Assembly: GCA_943349555.1 (NCBI GenBank)
Contig: CALQZK010000011.1
Location: 1 to 18,289, forward strand
DNA: 18,289 nucleotides
Direction of reading: 5' to 3'
DNA from: Candidatus Nomurabacteria bacterium
GTDB lineage: Bacteria; Patescibacteriota; Minisyncoccia; Phycocordibacterales; PALSA-1337
Position numbers and translations under genes: made by a program
Shown here: positions 6,808 through 13,505 of the stretch, piece by piece
Position numbering within the stretch: the first letter of the stretch is position 1
Layout of the letters: each line of letters opens with the position of its first letter
The notes under the pieces: generated by a model
Seen by the model: the letters and a program-made list of their open reading frames with translations, nothing else
What the model was told of the DNA's origin: nothing
Database searches by the model: none

Positions 6808-7662
6808 ATGAAAAGCTACGCACCAACAACCCCATCACGAAGGCACATGACAACACTCCCATACAAGGAGTATATTACTACGAACGAACCTCACAAAGCT
6901 CTAACGAAGGGAATGAAGAGAGACATGGGACGCAATGCCTTCGGTCGTATCACTGTTCGACATAAAGGAGGAGGAAATAAGAAGCTGTATCGCCAGATCG
7001 ACTTTGTCTATGATAAGAAGGATATCCCTGCGATTGTGAAGACTATTGAATACGATCCATATAGAACCGGCTACATTGCCCTTGTACAGTATGTTGATGG
7101 AGAAAAGAGGTACATCCTTGTGCCAAAGACGGTAAAAGTTGGAAATAAATTTCTTGTATCAGAAAAAGCTCTCATCGAAGTCGGCAATCGCCTGCCTTTG
7201 AGGAAAATTCCTGTTGGAACTTTCGTATACAACATCGAAGTTCGCCCAAATGGGGGAGCGAAGCTTGTGCGATCTGCCGGATCATTTGCCCAGGTTATTG
7301 CCAACGATGCTGGTTACACTCACATCAAGCTTCCTTCAACAGAAGTTCGCAAGGTTCATGATAATGCTTGGGCCACAGTCGGGACTGTCTCCAACGAGGA
7401 ATCCAGATTGGTGAATATTGGAAAAGCTGGACGATCAAGATGGATGGGCATTCGTCCAACAGTGAGAGGATCTGCCCAGAACCCAGTCGACCACCCATAC
7501 GGAGGAGGAGAACAGAGAACTGGCCGAGGTTTGCGCAGATTGAAGACACGCTGGGGCAAGCCAGCCGGAAAAGGCCAGAAGACAAGGACACCGAAGAAAT
7601 ATTCGAATGTCTTCGTGGTTTCCCGCCGAAGAGTTGGTAAGAATAAGAATGTTGAGAAGTAA
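6808..7662 (+). CDS. rplB: 50S ribosomal protein L2 (uL2)
   Basis: 284 residues (E. coli 273). Conserved blocks include GRNAFGRITVRHKGGGNKK, YDPYRTGYIAL, RPNGGAKLVRSAG and RSRWMGIRPTVRGSA followed by NPVDHPYGGGE. L2 is needed for subunit joining and peptidyl transfer. The essential His (E. coli His229, the DHP histidine) is kept, but the second His of the common HPHGGG motif is Tyr. The C-terminal tail is basic. The gene starts 25 bases after rplW behind an A-rich stretch and is followed by a 64-base gap with a promoter-like site. Confidence 0.96.
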   Translation: MKSYAPTTPSRRHMTTLPYKEYITTNEPHKALTKGMKRDMGRNAFGRITVRHKGGGNKKLYRQIDFVYDKKDIPAIVKTIEYDPYRTGYIALVQYVDGEKRYILVPKTVKVGNKFLVSEKALIEVGNRLPLRKIPVGTFVYNIEVRPNGGAKLVRSAGSFAQVIANDAGYTHIKLPSTEVRKVHDNAWATVGTVSNEESRLVNIGKAGRSRWMGIRPTVRGSAQNPVDHPYGGGEQRTGRGLRRLKTRWGKPAGKGQKTRTPKKYSNVFVVSRRRVGKNKNVEK

Positions 7663-7665
7663 AAA

Positions 7666-7693
7666 TTGACTTTATGCCCCAATTTGTTAGTAT
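7666..7693 (+). promoter_or_regulatory. Internal promoter upstream of rpsS
   Basis: TTGACT (7666-7671), a 16-bp spacer and TAGTAT (7688-7693) preceded by TGT, again an extended -10. It lies right after the rplB stop in a 64-base gap, one of only two large gaps inside the cluster. The predicted start is near 7700, leaving an A-rich leader that could form a weak A/T stem (CTTTAA 7701-7706 with TTAAAG 7718-7723). It would let the rpsS-to-rplE segment be transcribed independently of tuf. Confidence 0.55.
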
Positions 7694-7726
7694 TTCAGGG
7701 CTTTAAACAAAACAAAATTAAAGAAA

Positions 7727-8074
7727 ATGTCACGAAGTCTTAAAAAAGGTCCATATGTCGAAGAGCGTCTTCTAAAGAAGATTGCAGGCAAGAAACCCAT
7801 AGAAACTGGGGTTATAAAGACATGGTATCGAAGAAGCCAGATTTCTCCTGAAATGGTGGGCTTTATCTTTGGGGTATACAATGGAAAAATACATATTGAT
7901 GTTCTAGTCACCGAGGAAATGGTTGGACACCGCCTCGGTGAATTCTCGCCTACAAGAAAGTTCACCAAGCATGGAGGAAAAATGCAGAAGGAGATTGAGA
8001 CGAAAGCAAAAGAAGCAGAAATAAATGCTGCAAAGTCGGCAAAAGAAGCAGTAGCGGCGCCAGCTAAGAAATAA
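7727..8074 (+). CDS. rpsS: 30S ribosomal protein S19 (uS19) with Ala/Lys-rich C-terminal tail
   Basis: 115 residues against 92 in E. coli. The core is canonical: MSRSLKKGPYVEERLLKKI, then WYRRSQISPEMVGF and GHRLGEFSPTRKFTKHGGK. S19 sits in the head of the small subunit beside S13 and the intersubunit bridges. The additional C-terminal 25-30 residues are Glu/Lys/Ala-rich, likely a helix (KEAEINAAKSAKEAVAAPAKK) extending from the tail that approaches the decoding site in other bacteria. It is the first gene behind the promoter-like site in the rplB-rpsS gap. Confidence 0.96.
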   Translation: MSRSLKKGPYVEERLLKKIAGKKPIETGVIKTWYRRSQISPEMVGFIFGVYNGKIHIDVLVTEEMVGHRLGEFSPTRKFTKHGGKMQKEIETKAKEAEINAAKSAKEAVAAPAKK

Positions 8075-8089
8075 TACAGAGATAATTTT

Positions 8090-8437
8090 ATGATCAAAGC
8101 TTCACTAAACAATTTCCGACAGTCTCCAAGAAAGGTCCGCTCCGTAGCGAATCTTGTTCGAGGCAAGTCTGTTGTTAGTGCTTTGAACACCCTTAATTTC
8201 CTAAGTAAGAAAGCAGCAGATCCTCTACACAGCCTTCTCCAGTCCGCTCTTGCTAGTGCAAAGAATAATCACAGCTTGGAAAAAGAGGGATTGATGATAA
8301 AGGAACTTCGAGTAGATACTGGTGTGACCTTAAAGAGGAGCATGCCGAGAGCTCGTGGTTCGGCTTCGCGAATCAACAAGCGATCCAGCCATGTGCTCAT
8401 GGTATTGGCTCCTTTAATCCCAAAAAAGAAAAAATAA
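8090..8437 (+). CDS. rplV: 50S ribosomal protein L22 (uL22)
   Basis: 115 residues, the usual length. The core reads NNFRQSPRKVRSVANLVRGK, then LLQSALASAKNNHSL. The beta-hairpin that lines the exit-tunnel constriction is intact: VDTGVTLKRSMPRARGSA followed by SRINKRSSH. So L22 and L4 keep their tunnel loops even though L23 in the same operon has lost its own. It follows rpsS by 15 bases and precedes rpsC by 3. Confidence 0.96.
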   Translation: MIKASLNNFRQSPRKVRSVANLVRGKSVVSALNTLNFLSKKAADPLHSLLQSALASAKNNHSLEKEGLMIKELRVDTGVTLKRSMPRARGSASRINKRSSHVLMVLAPLIPKKKK

Positions 8438-8440
8438 TAT

Positions 8441-9121
8441 ATGTCACACTCCGTCCATCCATATGCACATAGACTAGGAATCATCCGCGACTGGAAAAGT
8501 CGCTGGTTCGGCGTGAACAAGGGATATAGGAACGCTCTCAAGGCAGACCTCCTCGTACGAGAATTTCTAAAGAAAGAGCTTCGAGCCTTTTATCTTTCCG
8601 ATGTACAGATTGAAAGAAATCAGAAAGCCTTCCATATCATCATCCGATCTTCTCGTCCTGGAACGATCATAGGAAGAAGTGGAGATGGAGCAGTCAAGCT
8701 TCGAGAGAAAATTCTCAAACTGATGAAGAAGAACGATATCAGCCTAGCCGGACAGGAACTAAAAATTGATATTGAAGAGGTTAGGAATCCAGAATCAAAT
8801 GCGGCGATTGTGGGATTGATCGTAGCAGAAGGATTGGAGAAGCGTCTGCCTTTCCGCAGAGTTTTGAAACAGACTTTGGAAAAAATATTGGCTAACAGGG
8901 AGGTGAAGGGAGCGAAGATCAAGCTTTCCGGCCGCCTAGGTGGAGCAGATATGGCCCGCCAGGAGGACTTGAAGAAAGGTCAGATTCCATTGCAGACTCT
9001 CCGTGCGGATATAGACTTCGCAAAGGAAAAGGCTCATATGACATACGGAGATATCGGTATTAAGGTTTGGATCTATAAGGGACAAATATTTGAGAAGGAT
9101 CTCAAGAATGCTGCTAAATAA
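8441..9121 (+). CDS. rpsC: 30S ribosomal protein S3 (uS3)
   Basis: 226 residues (E. coli 233). The N-terminus SVHPYAHRLGI corresponds to the usual KVNPxGxRLGI. The KH domain has its GxxG loop as IIGRSGDG in SRPGTIIGRSG. The C-terminal domain shows RRVLKQTLEKI, GAKIKLSGRLGGADMAR and the ending YGDIGIKVWIYKG. S3 contributes to the mRNA entry channel and helicase activity of the small subunit. The start codon sits 3 bases after the rplV stop with only AATAAT ahead of it, so initiation probably depends on coupling or unstructured mRNA. Confidence 0.96.
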   Translation: MSHSVHPYAHRLGIIRDWKSRWFGVNKGYRNALKADLLVREFLKKELRAFYLSDVQIERNQKAFHIIIRSSRPGTIIGRSGDGAVKLREKILKLMKKNDISLAGQELKIDIEEVRNPESNAAIVGLIVAEGLEKRLPFRRVLKQTLEKILANREVKGAKIKLSGRLGGADMARQEDLKKGQIPLQTLRADIDFAKEKAHMTYGDIGIKVWIYKGQIFEKDLKNAAK

Positions 9122-9136
9122 TTTTAATAAACCACC

Positions 9137-9568
9137 ATGTTATTTCCTAAAAAAGTAAAATTTCGCAAGTGGCACACAGGACGTAAGAATGCGAAGAAAC
9201 TTGCATCTTCTGTCGAGACGCGTGGAGTGGAAATTTCTTTTGGCTCGTATGGCTTGAAGGCATTGCAGTTCGGAAGACTGTCTTCCAATGAGATCGAGGC
9301 CGCTCGCAAAGTCATGGCGCGCTATGCTACGAAGTCTGGAAAGGTATGGGTGCGCATTTTCCCTGACCGACCATTCACCCAGAAGCCTCCGGAGGTGAAG
9401 CTTGGAAAGGGGAAGGGGGATCCGGTAGGATTCGTTGCACAAATCAAGCCTGGACGTGTCCTCTTTGAAATTGACGGAGTTGATGATAAGGTAGCTCTTG
9501 AGGCCCTCCGCAAGGCGGGTACCAAGATCTCGGTCAAGACCAAGGTGGTCAGCCGAAATATGATGTAA
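9137..9568 (+). CDS. rplP: 50S ribosomal protein L16 (uL16)
   Basis: 143 residues (E. coli 136). Typical motifs: LFPKKVKFRKWHTGR, SFGSYGLKALQ, RIFPDRPFTQKPPEVKLG and GKGKGDPVGFVA. L16 helps position tRNA in the A and P sites. The Arg that is hydroxylated in E. coli (Arg81 in the VRMGKG motif) is Lys here (VKLGKG), so that modification would not apply. The end KAGTKISVKTKVVSR is standard. It is spaced 15 bases from rpsC and closely followed by rpmC. Confidence 0.95.
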   Translation: MLFPKKVKFRKWHTGRKNAKKLASSVETRGVEISFGSYGLKALQFGRLSSNEIEAARKVMARYATKSGKVWVRIFPDRPFTQKPPEVKLGKGKGDPVGFVAQIKPGRVLFEIDGVDDKVALEALRKAGTKISVKTKVVSRNMM

Positions 9569-9590
9569 TATGTGGCGAATGAGCAATAAC

Positions 9591-9791
9591 ATGAAAGAAT
9601 ACAAAGCTAAAACAGAAAAGGATCTAACGAAGCTAATCGCAGAAAAGCGCGAAGTTATTCGCAATTTCCGCTTCGGCTCTACTGGTAGTAAGACCAAGAA
9701 TGTTAAGCTTGGAAGGACAACTAGGAAAGAGATTGCGCGCATTATGACGGAGCTGACAATCAGGAAAACCGCACCGGTAAAAATAAAATAA
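9591..9791 (+). CDS. rpmC: 50S ribosomal protein L29 (uL29)
   Basis: 66 residues from ATG 9591. Two earlier in-frame ATGs (9570 and 9579) would add up to 7 residues; 9591 is preferred because L29 families begin at M-K-x-x-E/Y and the length then matches (63-66). Two helices are evident: KAKTEKDLTKLIAEKREVIR and TRKEIARIMTELTIRK, joined by the FRFGSTGS turn. L29 lies beside L23 at the exit of the polypeptide tunnel, of interest because L23 is shortened here. The start at 9570, one base after the rplP stop, cannot be excluded. rpsQ follows one base after the stop. Confidence 0.92.
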   Translation: MKEYKAKTEKDLTKLIAEKREVIRNFRFGSTGSKTKNVKLGRTTRKEIARIMTELTIRKTAPVKIK

Positions 9792-9792
9792 T

Positions 9793-10041
9793 ATGGAAAA
9801 GCAAATAGAAAAAACAGTAAAAAGACAGACACTATCGGGAATGGTGGTATCCGACAAAATGAAGGATACGGTTGTTGTGCTTGTCGAGAGATATGTGAAG
9901 AATCAGAAGTATCAGAAATTCATCACTCTACGAAAACGCTACAAAGCGCACAATCCAGGCAATACCAAGAAAGTTGGTGACAAGGTTACAATAGAGTCCT
10001 GTCGACCACTCTCTAAACAAAAATCTTTTAAAGTAATTTAA
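9793..10041 (+). CDS. rpsQ: 30S ribosomal protein S17 (uS17)
   Basis: 82 residues (E. coli 84). It shows the OB-fold pattern of S17: LSGMVVSDKMKDTVVVLVER, KYQKFITLRKRYKAHN and GDKVTIESCRPLSKQKSFKV. S17 is a primary 16S rRNA binder. Unusually, the ATG begins one base after the rpmC TAA with an A/T-only upstream sequence, so translation is likely coupled to rpmC. rplN follows after 4 bases. Confidence 0.96.
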   Translation: MEKQIEKTVKRQTLSGMVVSDKMKDTVVVLVERYVKNQKYQKFITLRKRYKAHNPGNTKKVGDKVTIESCRPLSKQKSFKVI

Positions 10042-10045
10042 ATAT

Positions 10046-10417
10046 ATGATACAGCCACGTTCAATAGTAAGAATAACTGACAACTGCGGCGCCAAAATAG
10101 GACGCATCTTCAAAGTGCTCGGCTCTTCCAAGAAAAGATACGCAGAGATAGGGGACCTTGTTGTACTCTCTGTCCAGAGAGCAGAGCCTAGGAAGACAAT
10201 CAAGAAGAAAGATGTCCTCCAGGCTGTCGTTGTCCGCCAGGCTAAACCTTACCGCAGGAAGGACGGCTCATACATTCGCTTCGATGAGAACGCAGTAGTT
10301 ATCTTGGAAAAGGGAAAGAAGGAGCCGATTGCAGGACGTATCTTCGGTCCTATTCCACGCGAAATGTCTGAGAAAGGCTTCCAGACCATTGCTTCCCGAG
10401 CACCAGAAATTGTATAG
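10046..10417 (+). CDS. rplN: 50S ribosomal protein L14 (uL14)
   Basis: 123 residues, exactly the usual length. It begins MIQPRSIVRITDNCGAK and contains GDLVVLSVQRAEP, VVRQAKPYRRKDGSYIRFDE, GRIFGPIPREM and FQTIASRAPEIV. L14 lies at the subunit interface and contacts bridge B5/B8 elements and L19. It is one of the least altered proteins in the cluster. It ends in TAG and is followed by rplX after 13 bases. Confidence 0.97.
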   Translation: MIQPRSIVRITDNCGAKIGRIFKVLGSSKKRYAEIGDLVVLSVQRAEPRKTIKKKDVLQAVVVRQAKPYRRKDGSYIRFDENAVVILEKGKKEPIAGRIFGPIPREMSEKGFQTIASRAPEIV

Positions 10418-10430
10418 TTAAAATAAACCC

Positions 10431-10649
10431 ATGAATATAAAAAAAGACGACAATGTAATAGTGCTAGCAGGGAAGGATAAGGGCAAAAGCGGAAAGGTGA
10501 TCAAATCCATGCCGAAAATACACAAGATTATTGTGGCTGGTATAAATATAATTAAAAAGAATCAGAAGCCCCGCAAGCAAGGACAGAAAGGCCAGATTGT
10601 AGAAGTAACTATGCCTATCGATGTCTCCAATGTCGCCAAGAAGAAATAG
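10431..10649 (+). CDS. rplX: 50S ribosomal protein L24 (uL24), short form
   Basis: 72 residues against about 104 in E. coli. The KOW domain is clear: IKKDDNVIVLAGKDKGKSGK, then IIVAGINIIKKNQKP and the final strand IVEVTMPIDVSNV. The chain stops right after that strand with KKK; the C-terminal third of normal L24, which wraps over 23S rRNA, is absent. The stop codon (TAG) is clean and the next gene starts 23 bases later, so this is a natural short form rather than a frameshift. L24 is an assembly initiator near the tunnel exit. Confidence 0.94.
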   Translation: MNIKKDDNVIVLAGKDKGKSGKVIKSMPKIHKIIVAGINIIKKNQKPRKQGQKGQIVEVTMPIDVSNVAKKK

Positions 10650-10672
10650 CCAGAAAAATAAATAGAAATAAC

Positions 10673-11236
10673 ATGAAAAATCCAGCACCAACAACTACAT
10701 ATCAGCTAAATAAAGATTCATTCAAGGGAATGGGAGAAAAATTCGGCTGGAAGAATCCTATGCAGTCTCCAAGGTTGATGAAAATTGTCATTTCTACAGG
10801 CATCGGCTCTCTTAAGGATAAAAAGAAGATAGAGCTTATCGCTGACCGCATGGCTCGCATTACAGGACAGAAGCCAGCTCTTCGTGGTGCAAAGAAATCC
10901 ATTGCTACATTCAAGGTTCGAACAGGAGATCCTGTTGGCTATCAAGTCACTCTCCGGGGAAAAAGAATGTGCGACTTCGTAGACCGCTTGGTTCACATTG
11001 CTCTACCTAGGACAAAAGACTTCCGGGGAATTGTCAGGACAGCAGTAGATGAAATGGGGAACTACACTCTGGGTATCAAAGAGCATACTATTTTCGCAGA
11101 AACATCGGATGAGGATTTGAAGGACGTTTTCGGAATGGGTATTACTATCGTGACTTCATCACAGAAGAAAGATCAGACTCTGGCTTTTCTAGAATATTTA
11201 GGCTTTCCTTTTAAGAAAGAAGAAGTTAAGAAATAG
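10673..11236 (+). CDS. rplE: 50S ribosomal protein L5 (uL5)
   Basis: 187 residues (E. coli 179). Recognisable by NPMQSPRLMKIVISTGIG, ITGQKPALRGAKKSIATFKV, TGDPVGYQVTLRG and RDFRGI-like KDFRGIVRTAVDEMGNYTLG, with FGMGITIVTSS near the end. L5 carries 5S rRNA and contacts P-site tRNA. The N-terminus is about 10 residues longer than E. coli. The gene ends the middle segment of the cluster; after it comes the largest internal gap (134 bases) with a promoter and a hairpin. Confidence 0.96.
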   Translation: MKNPAPTTTYQLNKDSFKGMGEKFGWKNPMQSPRLMKIVISTGIGSLKDKKKIELIADRMARITGQKPALRGAKKSIATFKVRTGDPVGYQVTLRGKRMCDFVDRLVHIALPRTKDFRGIVRTAVDEMGNYTLGIKEHTIFAETSDEDLKDVFGMGITIVTSSQKKDQTLAFLEYLGFPFKKEEVKK

Positions 11237-11265
11237 TTGCATAAGTTTCTAACTTCTGCTAAGAT
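11237..11265 (+). promoter_or_regulatory. Internal promoter upstream of rpsN-rpsH
   Basis: TTGCAT (11237-11242), a 17-bp spacer and TAAGAT (11260-11265) preceded by TGC. The first base of the -35 directly follows the rplE stop codon. The predicted start near 11272 gives a leader of about 100 bases to rpsN, containing the stem-loop at 11306-11343. With the tuf and rpsS promoters this is the third site in the cluster with a near-consensus -35, 16-17 bp spacing and an extended -10. Confidence 0.55.
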
Positions 11266-11305
11266 AAGCGCCACATAGGAGAGAGTGATAAATATACGAA
11301 ATAGT

Positions 11306-11343
11306 GATTGGAAGCACGCTTCGAAAGAAGAAGCTAACCAATC
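11306..11343 (+). promoter_or_regulatory. Leader stem-loop before rpsN-rpsH
   Basis: Nested pairing: GATTGG (11306-11311) with CCAATC (11338-11343), AGC (11313-11315) with GCT (11333-11335), and CTTC (11319-11322) with GAAG (11327-11330) closed by a GAAA tetraloop. The internal loops are small and purine-rich. It ends 27 bases before the rpsN ATG and has no following U-tract suitable for termination, so a protein-binding leader (for example S8 autoregulation) is a reasonable but unproven idea. Confidence 0.4.
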
Positions 11344-11370
11344 CCCATTTTTATTGCAAAATTCAGCCAC

Positions 11371-11556
11371 ATGGCAAAAACATCAGTCAAAGCAAGAGCA
11401 AAGAAAACCCCAAAGTTCGCCTCACGAGTTGTGAGACGCTGTTTCCGTTGCGGACGAAAGAATGGATATATGCGTGACTTTGACCTTTGTAGAATCTGCT
11501 TTCGAGAATTCGCCAATGACGGCGTCATCCCAGGAATAAAGAAATCATCATGGTAA
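11371..11556 (+). CDS. rpsN: 30S ribosomal protein S14, zinc-binding type (uS14)
   Basis: 61 residues, the short C+ form. Two CxxC pairs, Cys24/Cys27 (RCFRCGR) and Cys40/Cys43 (LCRICFRE), make the zinc ribbon, followed by GVIPGIKKSSW as in other type-Z S14 proteins. S14 sits in the head of the 30S subunit beside S3 and S10. It is first behind a promoter-like site and leader hairpin. Its last 7 bases overlap the start of rpsH, so the two are very likely translationally coupled. Confidence 0.96.
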   Translation: MAKTSVKARAKKTPKFASRVVRRCFRCGRKNGYMRDFDLCRICFREFANDGVIPGIKKSSW

Positions 11557-11942
11557 CAGACCCAATTTCAAATCTCATAGTCAGTATAAAGAACGGAAGC
11601 GATGCCGGAAAGGCTTCCATTACTGTTCCTTACTCTGCGCTAAAAGAATCCATTGCTCATGTTCTAGCAAAGGGAGGTTATGTTTCAAATATTGAAAAGA
11701 AAGGAAAGAAAGTAATAAAAACTTTGGAAATAGGATTGGTATACTTGGGAGATGAGCCTCGAGTCCACGGAGTCGACAGAATTTCCAAACCTTCGCGAAG
11801 AATTTACCAGAAGGCAAATGATATCCGCATGTTCAAGAGCGGTTTCGGAAACACAGTGATCTCTACTCCAAAGGGAGTCCTGTTAGATATAGATGCCAAG
11901 AAGAACAAAGTCGGCGGAGAAGTTCTCTTCAAAATCTGGTAA
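11550..11942 (+). CDS. rpsH: 30S ribosomal protein S8 (uS8)
   Basis: 130 residues, identical in length to E. coli S8. Motifs: DPISNLIVSIKNGSDAGK, VPYSALKESIAHVLAKGGYV, RISKPSRRIYQKANDI and the C-terminal GNTVISTPKGVLLD with GGEVLFKIW. S8 binds helix 21 of 16S rRNA and, in E. coli, represses the spc operon by binding its mRNA, which makes the nearby leader stem-loop of interest. The ATG lies inside the end of rpsN, a 7-base overlap, and there is no Shine-Dalgarno. Confidence 0.96.
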   Translation: MVTDPISNLIVSIKNGSDAGKASITVPYSALKESIAHVLAKGGYVSNIEKKGKKVIKTLEIGLVYLGDEPRVHGVDRISKPSRRIYQKANDIRMFKSGFGNTVISTPKGVLLDIDAKKNKVGGEVLFKIW

Positions 11943-11960
11943 GAATTTAAATAAAAATAT

Positions 11961-12494
11961 ATGTCACGAATAGCAAAAAAACCAATACCAATTCCAGAAA
12001 AGACAGAAGTAACCTACACTTCTGGAACTATTGTGGTGAAAGGACCCCTAGGATCTCTTACGAAGGAATTTCGTCCTGAAATAGAAATCAAAATAGAAAA
12101 TAATGAAGTCACCCTGACCCCAGTGCGCAACTCTATCGATATCTTGGCTCTGTGGGGTACATATGCTGCTCATTTGAAAAACATGCTAGCTGGGGTAAAT
12201 ACTCCTTATCAGAAGAAGCTCATCGTGGAAGGTATCGGCTTCAAGTCCGATGTAAAAGGAAAGGAATTAAACCTAGCTCTTGGTTTCTCACACCCAGTTC
12301 AAGTTATCATTCCAGATGATCTCAAGGTTACTGCGGAGAAAAACGTTATTACAGTTACCGGTATCAACTGCGAATCCGTCGGGCAGTTCACGGCCAAGGT
12401 TAGGGCATTGAAGAAGCCAGAGCCTTACAAAGGAAAGGGAATACGCTATGATGATGAAGTCGTACGCCGAAAGCAGGGAAAGAAATCGGTCTAG
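11961..12494 (+). CDS. rplF: 50S ribosomal protein L6 (uL6)
   Basis: 177 residues, the same as E. coli. It starts MSRIAKKPIPIPEKTEV, with the two repeated alpha/beta domains: VVKGPLGSLTKEF in the first, and VEGIGFKSDVKGKELNLALG, HPVQVIIPD and AKVRALKKPEPYKGKGIRY in the second. L6 supports the sarcin-ricin loop region where EF-Tu and EF-G bind, which matters because EF-Tu in this window has an unusual effector loop. It is spaced 18 bases after rpsH behind an A/T-rich stretch. Confidence 0.97.
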   Translation: MSRIAKKPIPIPEKTEVTYTSGTIVVKGPLGSLTKEFRPEIEIKIENNEVTLTPVRNSIDILALWGTYAAHLKNMLAGVNTPYQKKLIVEGIGFKSDVKGKELNLALGFSHPVQVIIPDDLKVTAEKNVITVTGINCESVGQFTAKVRALKKPEPYKGKGIRYDDEVVRRKQGKKSV

Positions 12495-12519
12495 CGTGAT
12501 GATGTAATATAAACAATAT

Positions 12520-12843
12520 ATGAATACAAGCAAGCAAAAACAAATGAAAATCGCCCGCCGGCACAAGAGAATCCGAGCGACAATTTCCGGCACCCCAGAA
12601 CGCCCTCGACTTTCTGTTTTCCGATCAAACAAATTCATCTACGCCCAGCTGGTGGATGATGTAAAGGGACATACCTTCGCCGAGTCTCATGATACAGATG
12701 CCAAGAAAGTCGGCGTCGAGCTTGCAAAGAAGGCAAAAGTACTTAAGATTGAAAAGGTGGTCTTCGACCGAGGAGGATACCTATATACTGGCAAGATAAA
12801 GGCGGTGGCAGATGCGGCTAGGGAAGGAGGACTTAAATTTTAA
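12520..12843 (+). CDS. rplR: 50S ribosomal protein L18 (uL18)
   Basis: 107 residues (E. coli 117). Core motifs: RRHKRIRATISGTPERPRLS, VFRSNKFIYAQLVDD and VVFDRGGYLYTGKIKAVADA, ending AREGGLKF. L18 binds 5S rRNA together with L5. The middle loop after FAESHDTDAKK is compressed by about ten residues relative to E. coli. An alternative ATG at 12544 would remove eight residues; 12520 is preferred from the ATAT-ATG context shared with neighbouring genes. It is followed after 5 bases by rpsE. Confidence 0.95.
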   Translation: MNTSKQKQMKIARRHKRIRATISGTPERPRLSVFRSNKFIYAQLVDDVKGHTFAESHDTDAKKVGVELAKKAKVLKIEKVVFDRGGYLYTGKIKAVADAAREGGLKF

Positions 12844-12848
12844 AATAT

Positions 12849-13496
12849 ATGAAAGACGAAATTATTAAAGATATAGAAGTAAAGGAAATTGCAGAAGAGA
12901 CAATCTCGGCAATACCGGAAGGAAAAATAGTTCCTCCTCCAGTTCCGCCTGCAAGACTTGATCAGAGAGATCAAAATCGCCGACCAGGTGGCCGACGCTC
13001 TTCCCGTCCAGACAAAGAAAGAATCAAGCCAGAATTTGATACAAAAATAATTGACATACGCCGGGTGACTCGAGTGGCTGCCGGAGGACGAAGATTCACA
13101 TTCTCTGTCGCTGTCGTGTCTGGAGATAAAAAGGGGAAGGTGGGAGTAGGGCTTGGAAAGGCGGGGGATACTTCTCTAGCTATAGATAAAGCTACCCGCC
13201 ATGCCAAGAAGAATATGATAAAGGTGACTCTATCACCAGCCATGACAATTCCTCATGCTGTTGAAGCCAAGTTCTCCAGCGCTATGGTCATGATCATGCC
13301 TGCACGAGGACGAGGAGTGGTAGCAGGTAGCTCAGCTAGAAATGTGATCGAGCTTGCCGGCATCAAGGATGTTTGTGCTAAGCTATTGTCCGGTAGTAAG
13401 AATAGATTGAACATTGCCCGAGCAACGATCAAAGCGCTTACCAGCCTTTCTAAAAGGTCTCGTGCGGAAATGAAGGGTCATATCAAGATAGCATAA
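12849..13496 (+). CDS. rpsE: 30S ribosomal protein S5 (uS5) with long N-terminal extension
   Basis: 215 residues against 167 in E. coli. The double-stranded RNA-binding core begins near residue 68 with IIDIRRVTRVAAGGRRFTFS and continues GDKKGKVGVGLGKAGD; the C-terminal domain includes PARGRGVVAGSSARNVIELAG and NIARATIKALTS. The first 65 or so residues are extra: an acidic helix-like stretch, a PPPVPPAR proline run and an Arg-rich segment, probably disordered. S5 affects decoding accuracy and mRNA entry. The next gene is rplO after only 9 bases, leaving no room for rpmD, which normally lies here. Confidence 0.95.
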   Translation: MKDEIIKDIEVKEIAEETISAIPEGKIVPPPVPPARLDQRDQNRRPGGRRSSRPDKERIKPEFDTKIIDIRRVTRVAAGGRRFTFSVAVVSGDKKGKVGVGLGKAGDTSLAIDKATRHAKKNMIKVTLSPAMTIPHAVEAKFSSAMVMIMPARGRGVVAGSSARNVIELAGIKDVCAKLLSGSKNRLNIARATIKALTSLSKRSRAEMKGHIKIA

Positions 13497-13505
13497 AAAA
13501 CTTCC

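Noticed and set aside
7687..8190. Antisense open frame of 167 codons opposite rpsS-rplV
   Set aside because: A shadow of two conserved genes; its Phe/Ser/Ala-rich translation is what the antisense of Lys/Glu/Ala codons gives.
9140..9832. Antisense open frame of 230 codons across rplP-rpmC
   Set aside because: It spans two conserved ribosomal genes and their junction on the opposite strand; no promoter or family resemblance is visible.
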